DNA of 64,000 bases from assembly GCA_964502145.1 (NCBI GenBank), contig CAZCVI010000022.1:25918-89917 (forward strand), given 5' to 3'. A program made the translations under genes and the position numbers. The notes beneath the pieces are model-generated. The model was not told the origin of the DNA. It saw nothing but the letters and a program-made list of their open reading frames with translations, and did no database searches. The stretch comes from CAZCVI01 sp964502145. GTDB taxonomy: Bacteria > Acidobacteriota > Aminicenantia > UBA2199. Shown here piece after piece: positions 1 to 9,051 of the stretch (positions within the stretch are counted from its first letter, which is position 1; each line of letters starts with the position of its first letter).

Positions 1-315
1 CTCCGATTCCCAGATCATTACCCGCGAAACCGGGTATTTGTTTTTGATAGTATAATAAATATGACGGGATAGGTTCTCCGCTGATGGCGAAAAATCATAC
101 ACCTCGTTTAATACCTTGTGGTCCGGTAATATCTCTTTCAAATAGGCTTTTAACTCGGTAAAATCAATCGCTATCCCGGAGATATCCAGTTCTGTTGCTT
201 TTATATAGACTTCCACCTGAAAGGTGTGGCCGTGCATCTTTTCACACTTGCCTTTATAGTGTTGAATAAAATGCGCGGCAGCAAATTTATCTTTGACTAC
301 CAATTCCCAACTCAT
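1..315 (-). CDS. queD: 6-carboxytetrahydropterin synthase QueD (3' end beyond window)
   Basis: Partial; about 105 codons are visible and the C-terminus lies beyond position 1. QueD converts dihydroneopterin triphosphate to 6-carboxy-tetrahydropterin in queuosine (7-deazaguanine) synthesis. The visible protein starts MSWELVVKDKFAAAHF and has the C-x3-H-G-H zinc/catalytic motif (CEKMHGH, about residues 24-30) with the upstream His of AAHF, as in the QueD/PTPS family. Its ATG overlaps the queC stop codon (ATGA, 312-315), so the two are probably translationally coupled. The coupling with queC makes QueD more likely than eukaryote-type PTPS. Confidence 0.9.
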   Translation of the reverse strand, partial: MSWELVVKDKFAAAHFIQHYKGKCEKMHGHTFQVEVYIKATELDISGIAIDFTELKAYLKEILPDHKVLNEVYDFSPSAENLSRHIYYTIKNKYPVSRVMIWESE

Positions 316-1025
316 AATCGACCTTCCTTTTTAAGACGCCCAATCAAGGGGTCTTCCATGTTTAATTGCATAAACGCGCTGTTACGGATATCGCAGGAGG
401 GGCACCGCAAACAGGGGATTTCATCGCCCCGGTAACAGGAAACAGAATACGAATAATCCACTCCCAACGCCATGCCCATCTCAATAATCTCTTTTTTACT
501 CTTGCCAATTAACGGCGTATGAATGCGGAACTGCGTGCCTGTGATCGACGCCGAAGTTCCTTGGTTAATCGCCGCTTCCATCTTTTGCGTGAACGCGGCA
601 GTGGTATCGGGATAGTCCGGGGTATCAATCAGGTTGAACCCGGTGACAATATTATATATCTCCCTGGACTCGGCAAATGCAGCGGCCAAGGAAAGAAATA
701 TTCCATTCCGAAACGGTACATACGTGAGTGGAACCCCGGCCTCATTTTTAGAGGCGGCCAAGGATTCAGGTATGGTTTTATCCCTGTCAATTAACGCCGA
801 ATACACAATGTCTTTCAGTGGGAATTGAATAAAGTGGGCTTCTACTCCTAACCGTTGCGCGATAGAACGGGCCATAGTCACTTCAATGCTGTGACGCTGG
901 GCATAGTGGATGACCATGGCTGTAGTCGCGGAAAAAGTTTCACGCGCCCAATACAACGCGGTGGTCGAATCCAAGCCACCCGAAAAAAGAATAACTGCCG
1001 TTTGCTTTATCATCGACGACTGCAA
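312..1025 (-). CDS. queC: 7-cyano-7-deazaguanine synthase QueC
   Basis: Makes preQ0 from 7-carboxy-7-deazaguanine using ATP and ammonia, in the cytoplasm. At 237 aa it has normal family length. The N-terminal PP-loop motif SGGLDS is present (about residues 15-20), and a C-terminal zinc-site Cys cluster of spacing C-x7-C-x2-C-x2-C is in the CYRGDEIPCLRCPSC region. I chose the TTG at 1025 because a GAGGT lies about 10 bases upstream of it; an in-frame ATG four codons later (1013) is the alternative. It follows the coiled-coil gene by 24 bp and overlaps queD by 4 bp. No queE or folE is visible here; they could lie left of the window. Confidence 0.95.
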   Translation of the reverse strand: MQSSMIKQTAVILFSGGLDSTTALYWARETFSATTAMVIHYAQRHSIEVTMARSIAQRLGVEAHFIQFPLKDIVYSALIDRDKTIPESLAASKNEAGVPLTYVPFRNGIFLSLAAAFAESREIYNIVTGFNLIDTPDYPDTTAAFTQKMEAAINQGTSASITGTQFRIHTPLIGKSKKEIIEMGMALGVDYSYSVSCYRGDEIPCLRCPSCDIRNSAFMQLNMEDPLIGRLKKEGRL

Positions 1026-1049
1026 TTCGTTTACTACCTCGCCGTGGTG

Positions 1050-1745
1050 TTAGCGCACCCAGCCCGGGGGCACACCTGCTTTGCGTGCTTTGTCCGATAA
1101 ATCTTTCAGTTGCTGCTCCGTATTGGCCAGGGCATTCTCGTAAATGCCGATCTCCTCGATCAGTTTATTTATCTCTTCCTGCATCTCGCGTTGCCGCAAC
1201 GGTGAGGGTTCACTGAGAAATTTCATCCTTGTTTGGCCCAATTTCTCCTGTGTGAAAATCAAGGTTGTTTTTAATTCCTCGATTTTTTTATCCAGCTCAA
1301 TTTTTAACCCCTTCCAGTAGATTTTTGTCTTTATGGGATCAACCACTTCCGGCGTTGTCGTAACCGGTGCGATTATTGCCGTCGGGATGGAGTTACTGGT
1401 ATCGGTTGGGATAGTGCTGTCTTCACTGGAGGTTGTGTTGGTATCCGTATTGGCTGCTGCTTTGGCCTCAGCTAAGGTTTTTGCTTTGGCTTCAGCCAAG
1501 GCTTTTTCCCTGGCTTCCTGTGCTTTTCTGATGGCAGTCGTTTGGGCTGGCGTTTGTAATCTGCCTTGGCCCGTCTCTTTGCCAGTACTATCCACTGTAT
1601 TTTTCTTTTTTTTAGTAGTGTCCTCTTGAGTGGTTCTGCCCGGGTCTCCTTCTAAGCTGTGCAGCATCGTGATACCCGGTAAAAGAATCAAGAGCCACAC
1701 TCCCAAAACAACCACGGGCTTGAACCCACTCGTTTTGCTTCTCAT
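1050..1745 (-). CDS. Predicted envelope coiled-coil protein, function unknown
   Basis: 231 aa. One hydrophobic N-terminal segment (about residues 10-28) could be an uncleaved signal anchor. Then comes a low-complexity Thr/Ser/Lys/Ala/Glu region (about 35-120), including an Ala-Lys-Glu helical stretch, and a C-terminal alpha-helical coiled coil rich in Glu, Lys, Leu and Gln (about 140-220). It ends GVPPGWVR, an ending I associate with short coiled-coil hypothetical proteins of Acidobacteriota and relatives (from memory). It sits between ompA-like and queC in the same operon, 36 bp after the OmpA-family stop and 24 bp before queC. The context suggests a periplasmic or envelope role, but no function can be named. 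Confidence 0.75.
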   Translation of the reverse strand: MRSKTSGFKPVVVLGVWLLILLPGITMLHSLEGDPGRTTQEDTTKKKKNTVDSTGKETGQGRLQTPAQTTAIRKAQEAREKALAEAKAKTLAEAKAAANTDTNTTSSEDSTIPTDTSNSIPTAIIAPVTTTPEVVDPIKTKIYWKGLKIELDKKIEELKTTLIFTQEKLGQTRMKFLSEPSPLRQREMQEEINKLIEEIGIYENALANTEQQLKDLSDKARKAGVPPGWVR

Positions 1746-1781
1746 TTTAATCGCTCCTTTTTTATTAACATATTATCAGGA

Positions 1782-3158
1782 TTACCGCGCCCTCACTTCG
1801 ATATTCACCCGCCGGTTCAGACGTCGTTGTTCTTCAATGCTGTTGTCAAAAGTCGATTCTTTTTCCCCGTAAAAGTAGGATTCGATAAACTCCTCTTTAA
1901 TGTTATAGGTTTCCATCAAAAATTTCTTGATGGCATTGACTCGTTCCTGGGACAACCGCAGGTTATATTCCATGCTTCCGATACTACAGGCGTAGCCTCT
2001 TAGAATAATAATATATTCAGATTTGTCCGCGACAAAGGGAGGAATTTTATCCAATTCGGGTTTATAGAAATCAATGATAGTTTTGCTGTTGATATCAAAT
2101 ATGACGTCAAAACTCAGCAGATTGCCTGCTGGCGTGCCATCTTCATTTTTCAGTCCATCCATGGTCGGTAGTTTATCTTTCAAACCTTCAGTGGACGTGG
2201 TTGTATCCAGTGGCGTGGCGTCGCCCCGGGGGGTGGGCATCATGACCAGGGGCGTACCAATTTCAATGGGGTAAGTAGTATCCATCACTTTTACAGTCGA
2301 ACAGGTACTCTGGGTATCAATCACAATCCCGAACCCGGCAATGAACGGCGGGAGATCCTTGTTGATGAGAATATAAAAAATCAACCAGTCCCCTCTTTCT
2401 ACCAGAGCATTACCAATATCCACGGTCACATATTGCCCGGCTGAAGACAACTGTCTGGTAAAACCGGTATATGCATTGCTATATACCACATGACCTTCAG
2501 TCGTGCCCTGGGGTAACCGGCACAACTGATAGTCCAACTTTTTCTTAAACAGCGGTTCTATGGGCTTGTAAGGAATCAAAATATCCCCGATTTGCACAGG
2601 TTGACACCCATCCAACAACACGATGATCGCTTTATCCTCGTACAGGCAATAGATTTTTGCCAAAGATTTCTTTAAATAAAAAGTGCCCAGGGATTTATTG
2701 GTGAGTGGATTGGTAATTTTCTCACCTTTCCCCAGCACCATAAAGACGTCCTCTTCTTTTATGCCATCTTGTGACCCTTTCCCGATAAACATGCGATCGG
2801 TATCGGAATAGTCAATGCGTTGCCAGTTCATAAACTCGGAACCCGTGATAATAATATCTTCGCTTTGGTCATTCTTGATAAAATGGGTGCATTGTAAGTC
2901 TGTTTCCGAGATTACCTTGCTTTCTTCCTGGTAAATATAGGCCACATCAATCTCGTATTTCCTGGGTTTTTTTACTTTTTTGCCCTCTTCTGTTTGTGTA
3001 TCCTGGGCAAGTTGGGCTCCTGGCACTATGGGTGTTTCTTTGACTTGCGGGGTTTCCTGTGCATTCTGGGATTCCTGAGTATTTGAGGTCTCTTGCCTAG
3101 GAAAAAGCAATACTGCGGTTAAAAAAAACAGTAAAAAGAAATATTTTGTGCTCATCAT
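1782..3158 (-). CDS. OmpA-family peptidoglycan-binding protein
   Basis: 458 aa. An N-terminal signal peptide (residues 1 to about 20, MSTKYFFLLFFLTAVLLF) is followed by a Gln/Thr/Pro-rich linker. A long region without a recognised fold carries several beta-rich segments (about 70-330). The C-terminal OmpA/MotB domain (about 350-458) has the FDINS.., the ILRGYACSIGSMEYNLRLSQERVNAIKKFL-type helix-strand pattern and a final RRLNRRVNIEV, in which conserved Asp/Arg residues normally bind diaminopimelate. It likely anchors the outer membrane to peptidoglycan. It overlaps the upstream TPR lipoprotein gene by 4 bp (ATGA), which together suggests a Pal/CpoB-like functional pair. Confidence 0.85.
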   Translation of the reverse strand: MMSTKYFFLLFFLTAVLLFPRQETSNTQESQNAQETPQVKETPIVPGAQLAQDTQTEEGKKVKKPRKYEIDVAYIYQEESKVISETDLQCTHFIKNDQSEDIIITGSEFMNWQRIDYSDTDRMFIGKGSQDGIKEEDVFMVLGKGEKITNPLTNKSLGTFYLKKSLAKIYCLYEDKAIIVLLDGCQPVQIGDILIPYKPIEPLFKKKLDYQLCRLPQGTTEGHVVYSNAYTGFTRQLSSAGQYVTVDIGNALVERGDWLIFYILINKDLPPFIAGFGIVIDTQSTCSTVKVMDTTYPIEIGTPLVMMPTPRGDATPLDTTTSTEGLKDKLPTMDGLKNEDGTPAGNLLSFDVIFDINSKTIIDFYKPELDKIPPFVADKSEYIIILRGYACSIGSMEYNLRLSQERVNAIKKFLMETYNIKEEFIESYFYGEKESTFDNSIEEQRRLNRRVNIEVRAR

Positions 3159-3775
3159 TTTCTCCTGTTCTTTGGGTTTATTTGTTTTATTTTTAATAAT
3201 GTCGAATTGTAGAGGTCCGATTCCGGGTACTCTTGGATCAGGCGGTTGAAAGCCAGTAAAGCCCGGGCGTTGTCTTTCGCTTCCATGTAAATCGCACCCA
3301 CTTTATATAGTGCTTGATCCGCCTTGCTGCTGAAGGGATAATACCTGTAGATCATCTGGTAATAGTTCAGTGCCACATCTGGTTTTTTCAAATTCATATA
3401 GGATTCCGCCTGCCAGTACAGGGCATTGTCGATCAACGAATCCTCTTTAAACCGAGCCGTTATCGCGGACAACTGTTTGATCGCTTCAGTATAGTTTTGT
3501 TCCAGATAGTTTTTGTATCCTTCCTTGTATATCCCGTTGATATCTGTTGGTGGTTCTTCCGTTTTGGCCGGCTCTTTTTCGCTGATTGTGGGGGGGCTCC
3601 CCGCTTCCAGTTTTTTAAGCAGTGCCGCATCCTTGATCTGTTTTTTTTCCAGATCGTATAACTGCTCATTGATCCCAATGATATCATTGTTGATCCGTTT
3701 TTCAAACGTGCTATGGCATCCGATGGACACCATGGTGACCATCACAATTGTTAGAAGTATTAGAAACCTGTTCAT
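3155..3775 (-). CDS. YbgF/CpoB-like TPR lipoprotein
   Basis: 206 aa. A lipoprotein signal peptide ends in VSIGC (lipobox, Cys about residue 20). It is followed by a short coiled coil (about 25-60) and C-terminal TPR repeats (about 85-200) of the Tol-Pal YbgF type (YKNYLEQNYTEAIKQL..., ALYWQAESYMNLKKPDVALNYYQMIYRYYP...). YbgF/CpoB proteins couple peptidoglycan synthesis to outer-membrane constriction; here the partner is probably the overlapping OmpA-family gene. It is the first gene of a five-gene minus-strand operon that ends in queC-queD. It could also be a BamD-like protein, but the length and the coiled coil plus TPR order favour YbgF. Confidence 0.8.
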   Translation of the reverse strand: MNRFLILLTIVMVTMVSIGCHSTFEKRINNDIIGINEQLYDLEKKQIKDAALLKKLEAGSPPTISEKEPAKTEEPPTDINGIYKEGYKNYLEQNYTEAIKQLSAITARFKEDSLIDNALYWQAESYMNLKKPDVALNYYQMIYRYYPFSSKADQALYKVGAIYMEAKDNARALLAFNRLIQEYPESDLYNSTLLKIKQINPKNRRK

Positions 3776-4094
3776 ACCTCATTTAATAGAACAAAAAACT
3801 CTTTTTGTCAAGTTTTTTGATAAAATTATCCAACTTTTATTCAACATCCGCTTTTGATTTCTACTCGTTTAGCTTTGAAATGGCGCATTGGATGCGGGTA
3901 GTGAGTTATTTTTAGCGTGGTGGACTTACAGCCCACGTTGGACTGGCCCAGAATTCACCGCCAGGTCCTTGAAAAAACGTGATGGTAGATTTAGACATGC
4001 CTATGGGATTGACAATGCATTAAAATTGTAGTAAAAATTAAAGTATCTTTTTTTTAAAATAATTAGGTACTATGAATTTTTTTGTGGAGGGCCG
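3776..4094. other. Intergenic region between divergent operons
   Basis: 319 bp separating the minus-strand envelope/queuosine operon from the plus-strand DnaJ-fusion gene. AT-rich at both ends. It should contain promoters for both directions; only the plus-strand one is convincing by eye. The middle (about 3895-3990) is less AT-rich and holds no recognisable gene. Confidence 0.6.
4009..4037 (+). promoter_or_regulatory. Candidate sigma70 promoter for the DnaJ-fusion gene
   Basis: TTGACA at 4009-4014, a 17-bp spacer, then TAAAAA at 4032-4037. This would give a leader of about 50 nt before the ATG at 4095, which has a GGAGGG ribosome-binding site at about -8. The -10 match is only moderate. Confidence 0.45.
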
Positions 4095-5531
4095 ATGCCG
4101 AACAGAATTATACAGTATCCGGTTCCTTTAATGTTAAAGAAGATATTAAAAGATCAAGCTAACGGCGAGTTGATTGTTGCCGGGAGGAACTTTACTAAGA
4201 ATCTTTATTTCATAGAAGGAAAATTGACGTTTGCCAAAACGACGGTGATTGAAGAGCGTTTGGGGGAGATTCTATTCAAAATTGGGAAAATTGATCAGGC
4301 GCAATTTATGGATATCACGCGCTTGCTCAAAGAGCAGAATGAGCGGTTGGGGAAAATCCTGGTGCAAAAGAAAATCTTGAGTCAACGTGATCTTTTTTTC
4401 GCATTGATTTACCAGTTGCGCACCATTGCCACCAGCACATTCGAGTTGGTGGCCGGGGAGTGGAACTTTGTCAATACCGTTCCAGATATTCCCGAGGATT
4501 CCAGATTTCGCATTGAATTGCCCGGCATCATCACCGAGGGCACCAATAAGATGGGGAATATTTCCTACTTTAAAAACAAGTTTTTCTATAAATCGCCCCG
4601 TCTGTCGCCAGTTCCACGCCCGTTAAACGATGTGTTATCTGTCAACGAAATGAATTTTTACAAGGATTTGAGCCGTTTCACCAATCTGAACAACCAGCAG
4701 ATATTTACTGCCATGAAGGTTCCAGAAGACGTGTTTTGGCGAAAAATAGCCATGCTTTACCTGCTCAACCTCGTGGAATTCGTGGAGGTGGAGGTAGATA
4801 AAGAGTTGGATGCCAATGTCGAAGGTATCATGCGGCTTTACGATCAACTGAAAGCGGACCGCATGGATTTTTATCAATTATTGGGTATCCAAAATACCGA
4901 CAGTAACAATGAGATTAAAACAGCCTATTTTAATCTGGCCAAAAAGTACCATCCCGATCGTATAGCCACGGCCCCGGACCCCGATATCAAGGAAAAAGCC
5001 AATTTTGTATTTGCCGAGATCAACAAGGCGTACGATACATTGGGTAATGTCGATAAAAAGCGCGAATACGATTCCAAGGGCTACAAGGACGCCGGTGGAG
5101 CCGATTCCATCCAGGATAATTTGGCCGAAAAAGCCCGCTTACTGTACCGTCGCGCCAAGGTGCAATATGCGGCCAAGCAATACTGGGAAGCCGCGTCTAC
5201 TTTGGACGAAGCCGTGAGTTTGGACGCGTATAAATCATCCTATTTCCTGTTATTGGGGTTATGTCAGATGAACTTACCCACGTTGCGGCGACGCTCCGCA
5301 GATAACCTGCAAAAAGCGATTGATCTGGAACCCTATAATGTGGAAGCATATACAGCCATGGGTATCCTTTTTATGGCGGAAAACCAACCCAACCGTGCCG
5401 AGGGTTTCTTTAGAAAAGCTATCTCTATTAACCCAGACCATGCATTGGCGCGAAAAAAACTGGCAGAACTGGGGGATTCCCAATCCATTAAAAAATCAAA
5501 ATTCAATATCTTTGGGAAGCCGAAGAAGTAG
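4095..5531 (+). CDS. DUF4388 - DnaJ - TPR fusion protein
   Basis: 478 aa, three parts. Residues 1 to about 130 resemble the DUF4388/PATAN domain found in Acidobacteriota and delta-type signalling proteins (LMLKKILKDQANGELIV..., LYFIEGKLTFAKT). Residues about 258-330 are a J domain with an intact HPD motif (KYHPDR, about residue 286), which would stimulate the ATPase of an Hsp70. Residues about 340-465 are TPR repeats (ARLLYRRAKVQYAAKQYWEAASTLDEA...). No Gly/Phe or zinc-finger region is present, so it is not canonical DnaJ. The start is set by a GGAGGG 8 bp upstream of the ATG. Monocistronic; it converges with the ATPase gene downstream. Client and pathway unknown. Confidence 0.85.
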   Translation: MPNRIIQYPVPLMLKKILKDQANGELIVAGRNFTKNLYFIEGKLTFAKTTVIEERLGEILFKIGKIDQAQFMDITRLLKEQNERLGKILVQKKILSQRDLFFALIYQLRTIATSTFELVAGEWNFVNTVPDIPEDSRFRIELPGIITEGTNKMGNISYFKNKFFYKSPRLSPVPRPLNDVLSVNEMNFYKDLSRFTNLNNQQIFTAMKVPEDVFWRKIAMLYLLNLVEFVEVEVDKELDANVEGIMRLYDQLKADRMDFYQLLGIQNTDSNNEIKTAYFNLAKKYHPDRIATAPDPDIKEKANFVFAEINKAYDTLGNVDKKREYDSKGYKDAGGADSIQDNLAEKARLLYRRAKVQYAAKQYWEAASTLDEAVSLDAYKSSYFLLLGLCQMNLPTLRRRSADNLQKAIDLEPYNVEAYTAMGILFMAENQPNRAEGFFRKAISINPDHALARKKLAELGDSQSIKKSKFNIFGKPKK

Positions 5532-5614
5532 TGCTGGATTCACGGTCAGAGTTTGGAAATCGTTGTGGAATAAGCGGCAAAAACATGGTCTTGGAAACGT
5601 AACGACTCAACAAC

Positions 5615-7375
5615 TCAACTGTCCAGCCACGCTTCATCTTCGCTATAAGCAATACCGTTCTCCTGGCAATAGTTTGCCGCTTCCTGCGTGAAGCCGGGAT
5701 TGGAAAAGATGAAGGGAACCACCCGCTCCAGATTCTCTTGCTTCTTTAAGATAGCGTATTTCTCCATGAATGAAAGAATTTCCTCTTTCGCGAATTTCTG
5801 GTTCTCCCGATTTTTCACTTCCCCGATGATTGAATAATCAGATGGCGATTGCGCACGGGCATAAATGTCTATATTATACTCTCTACCAAACTCGGTGGAA
5901 CCATTATAACGCCACGCCCGCGCATAATTACAAAAATTAAAGTCTATTGGCAGGTTGTGGGTGACTGATTTCAATAACTCATTCTTCTTCCGCGCTTGCG
6001 AGATTAATACATTCAGAATCCCATACTCCGCATAATATCCTTTCTGCCGATTATACTTCCCCCGTAACTGAAAATACTCTTTTTGCAACGCCTCAAACTT
6101 CGCACGTATTTCTTGACCGATGATCTTGATATCAAAATCCTGAATCTCTTTTTCATACACCCCGCGAAATACCTTGTCAAAAATATTATCCCGCACGCCC
6201 TGGTAATCATAGTTCGTCTGACCTTGACTGATGATATCTGCCATGATTAAGGCCCGTAGTTTCTTTTCCAGTTCTGAGTCCGTCATATCCAGCTTTAACT
6301 TTTTCAGCAGTTCCTTGCGCGTGATTTCCCGGTCCCGGTGCTTGCACAGATAAAGCACGATGTTTTTTGCATTTTTCTCATTTACTTTATTAAAGGCAGT
6401 CATCACATATTCCATCCATGTGGATTTGATGATGCCGCGATTATCACGAATCTCGAAATCCAGGGTGTCTGTTAACCCCTCGATAGTCGTGAGATTCTTG
6501 TGCCGGTAATTGGAACGGAACAATGCATTGATATAAAAAGGACTCCCTTCGGTCATTTCCGCAATGAGATAGGCTGTTTCCTCCGTGATAGGCACGCTAA
6601 AAAAGCCCGAATACTTGAATATCATTTCCAACGATTCATCTTTAGGCATATCTTCAAGAAAATAATAATGGAAGCGGGAAGGCAACTGCGTGCGTAAGAT
6701 ATCCATGAGCCATCCAATCCAACTCCCCGAAACCAACAGCGGCGCGACCTTACTTTCAGCCGTACTTAAATACGCACCGGCCATAGTTTTTATCACGCTT
6801 TCTTCTGGCTTAGAATTGTCACGAAAAATCATTTCGTTCATGAACTGGAACTCATCAATCATCTGCACAATGAATTCATTATGGTCCGCGGCAACTGTTT
6901 TTGGGGCTTCACGGACCAATTCCCAAAGAATATCCACCTGATTGTGAGCCACCGCGTAATCTACACTGTCGATCAACACAGCCAGATATCCCAAGCCTTC
7001 ACTCTTGGCTATTTCTTTTGCATTATTAAAACTACTTCCCCACTTTGGGCTAAGATACATCGTTTTCCGTGTTTTAAAGGCAATGTATTGGTAGATAAAA
7101 GTCATGAAGAATTCAATGCAGAAATCCACGATGTACTTCTTGGATTCTTTAATTTCATAATAAAATGGAATAACCCCGTCGTTCTTTTCAAAGATAATGT
7201 TGAACAATCGTTCTAATATAGCTGTTTTACCCATTTTGCGACGGGCCAATATGGCAGTGCTTTGGGACATTCTATTTTTAATGTTGTGTATCCAGTTGAG
7301 GAAAAACGCCATGTCTTCCTTTCTGCCGATAAACAGTTCAGGGTTACCGATTCGTTCTTCTTTTGCATAGTTCAT
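5615..7375 (-). CDS. P-loop ATPase with C-terminal PD-(D/E)XK nuclease-like domain
   Basis: About 586 aa from the ATG at 7375; an in-frame TTG at 7393 adds six residues and neither has a clear ribosome-binding site. The N-terminal NTPase has IGRKEDM, Walker A ARRKMGKT (about residue 45-52) and Walker B VQMIDEFQ (about residue 170), as in archaeal-type/DUF234-related ATPases. A central helical region resembles a winged helix (about 330-400). The C-terminal 110 residues contain Asp in NIDIYA and Glu-x-Lys in GEVKNR, the expected spacing for a PD-(D/E)XK fold. Known members of this ATPase-nuclease class are poorly characterised and sometimes sit near mobile or defence genes. Nuclease activity is inferred only. 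It converges with the DnaJ-fusion gene. Confidence 0.75.
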   Translation of the reverse strand: MNYAKEERIGNPELFIGRKEDMAFFLNWIHNIKNRMSQSTAILARRKMGKTAILERLFNIIFEKNDGVIPFYYEIKESKKYIVDFCIEFFMTFIYQYIAFKTRKTMYLSPKWGSSFNNAKEIAKSEGLGYLAVLIDSVDYAVAHNQVDILWELVREAPKTVAADHNEFIVQMIDEFQFMNEMIFRDNSKPEESVIKTMAGAYLSTAESKVAPLLVSGSWIGWLMDILRTQLPSRFHYYFLEDMPKDESLEMIFKYSGFFSVPITEETAYLIAEMTEGSPFYINALFRSNYRHKNLTTIEGLTDTLDFEIRDNRGIIKSTWMEYVMTAFNKVNEKNAKNIVLYLCKHRDREITRKELLKKLKLDMTDSELEKKLRALIMADIISQGQTNYDYQGVRDNIFDKVFRGVYEKEIQDFDIKIIGQEIRAKFEALQKEYFQLRGKYNRQKGYYAEYGILNVLISQARKKNELLKSVTHNLPIDFNFCNYARAWRYNGSTEFGREYNIDIYARAQSPSDYSIIGEVKNRENQKFAKEEILSFMEKYAILKKQENLERVVPFIFSNPGFTQEAANYCQENGIAYSEDEAWLDS

Positions 7376-7485
7376 AGCTATTTTATACCACAAAAAAAAG
7401 GAAAAAGCAAACGCCCAAACCGTATCGATTCAGCTTTTTGGACAGCCCCCCAGAAAACAATGGCCCACTCACGGTCAAAGTATTT

Positions 7486-8880
7486 TTAAGATTCCTCGAC
7501 TTCGATGATAATGCTTTCTTCCGCGCCCTGGTGGTAGTTGATGGCACCGTGGATTTTGTTTTCTGGCATTATCCGGACAAATCCGCCAGCATACTGCGAG
7601 CCCATCACAAAAAGTCCCCAGATAACATGATGCGGGGAGCATCCTGTTTTACCGTTTTGGTATAGGTAAGAAGCAGAGGGGACATATTCCTGTGCCACCC
7701 ACTTTTTTTCCGCCACTGCCTTTTCTACCTGTTGAGCCCACTCTGCCGGGGCAGTCTTGCAACCCAGGAAGACATCTATTCCGCCAAGTCCATCTGATGG
7801 TTTTAACACCAAGTTTTCTTGCTGAGAAAGTAAAAATGAGGTATGGCTGGCAAGAACCTTTCGCGTCCAGGGAATATGTTTTTTGATCACCGCCTGTTCT
7901 TCCAAGCTGAAGATATCAGAATCTTGATGCTCTGAAAGGAATGCCAGGTTAAGTTTGTTGGACATCAGTTTGCACACCGGGCCATTGTAAAGTTGCAGGT
8001 TGCCCTCTTTAACAAGATGCATATATAAAAGAGGGGTTAGTCCATTGAGCATTTCCAGCAGAATATCGATTTTTTGGCCATCATGCACGAGGAAATTGTG
8101 GGACATTTTCAGGGAGTTAAAACCACAAACAATTAATTCTCCCTTCAATTTACTGTTTTTCTTGTGCAGGGCTTGTTTATAGCTATTTTGCATTTGGGAA
8201 ATGGTGTCATTTTGTTCACTCAAAAAGGGGTCGGGATAAACAATAGCCATGTTAACTTTTTCTATTTCTCCCCTTTTGGTTGTGTCAGGATGTTTTTTTT
8301 GGAAAGCATCTAACACATGCTCAAATAAAAGGGAGAAAAAATGATTTTTATATATGGTGGGGGAGTATTCCTTTAAAAAATTGGCAATGATAGGTGTTTC
8401 TGTATATATTGGTTCGAGGAGGTCCAATTCCCATCCGCCCAAATTGGCTTGCATGTTAAATTCAAGGCATTTGAATTCCCCGGAAGGAGTGGCGATAAAA
8501 TCACCCCGTGCCAATAGGTTCTTTAAATGGCTTTCGTCTACACCGTACATCAGCATTTGGGTTCTTTCTGGATCAATTTCGTAATAGTGGCATATTTTCT
8601 GGATATCATAGGAAAAAAAACGAGGGATGATCGATTTGATCAAATCATTAATCTTTTGTGCCGCCTCTGCCATTTCCATTTTTTTTTTGTTGCTAACAAA
8701 GGTAGGCCAGGGTTGCGGATTACAGTCAGGGAACCGCTTATCAATCAAAATCCCATCAAAATTGGCCCGGTCCAAGCAGGCTGGATTTTTCTTAACAAAT
8801 TCAAGAAATGCCACGCTACAATCGGACAAGTCTTGATGTGCTGCATAAATTTCCGTTGTATAATTCATGTGTTTACCCAT
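7486..8880 (-). CDS. Permuted ATP-grasp-like ligase (glutathionylspermidine synthase-type)
   Basis: 464 aa. The C-terminal half has ATP-grasp-like elements: LVLKPSDGLGGIDVFLG (ATP-binding strand and Gly-rich loop, about residue 355), WVAQEYV (about 390) and a terminal GGFVRIMPENKIHGAINYHQG segment with metal/phosphate-type residues. The middle has ECLEFNMQANLGGWELD-type sequence (FKCLEFNMQANLGG, about 150), matching the E.N.Q..GG pattern of circularly permuted ATP-grasps and glutathionylspermidine synthase-like proteins. Such enzymes join a carboxylate to an amine at the cost of ATP; the substrate here is unknown. No amidase, peptide precursor or transporter is adjacent. It lies 106 bp upstream (in minus orientation) of the ATPase-nuclease gene and may share a transcript. 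Confidence 0.6.
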   Translation of the reverse strand: MGKHMNYTTEIYAAHQDLSDCSVAFLEFVKKNPACLDRANFDGILIDKRFPDCNPQPWPTFVSNKKKMEMAEAAQKINDLIKSIIPRFFSYDIQKICHYYEIDPERTQMLMYGVDESHLKNLLARGDFIATPSGEFKCLEFNMQANLGGWELDLLEPIYTETPIIANFLKEYSPTIYKNHFFSLLFEHVLDAFQKKHPDTTKRGEIEKVNMAIVYPDPFLSEQNDTISQMQNSYKQALHKKNSKLKGELIVCGFNSLKMSHNFLVHDGQKIDILLEMLNGLTPLLYMHLVKEGNLQLYNGPVCKLMSNKLNLAFLSEHQDSDIFSLEEQAVIKKHIPWTRKVLASHTSFLLSQQENLVLKPSDGLGGIDVFLGCKTAPAEWAQQVEKAVAEKKWVAQEYVPSASYLYQNGKTGCSPHHVIWGLFVMGSQYAGGFVRIMPENKIHGAINYHQGAEESIIIEVEES

Positions 8881-9051
8881 TTTCGCAAATCATCTGAATC
8901 ATGATTACAGTTAACTGAATTGATTCTGTTGCCTAAAAAATAATAACTTTGTCCAATGAAAGGTTATTTTATCACCAACAAGCCATGTTGTAAAGACAGA
9001 AAATAAACCTGGATTCACCGTTAACTTAAAAATAACATCTTTAACCACGAA

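Noticed and set aside
3776..4094. preQ1 riboswitch for the queC-queD operon
   Set aside because: queC and queD are distal in the operon, and I saw no preQ1 aptamer-like C-rich loop or A-rich tail in the leader.
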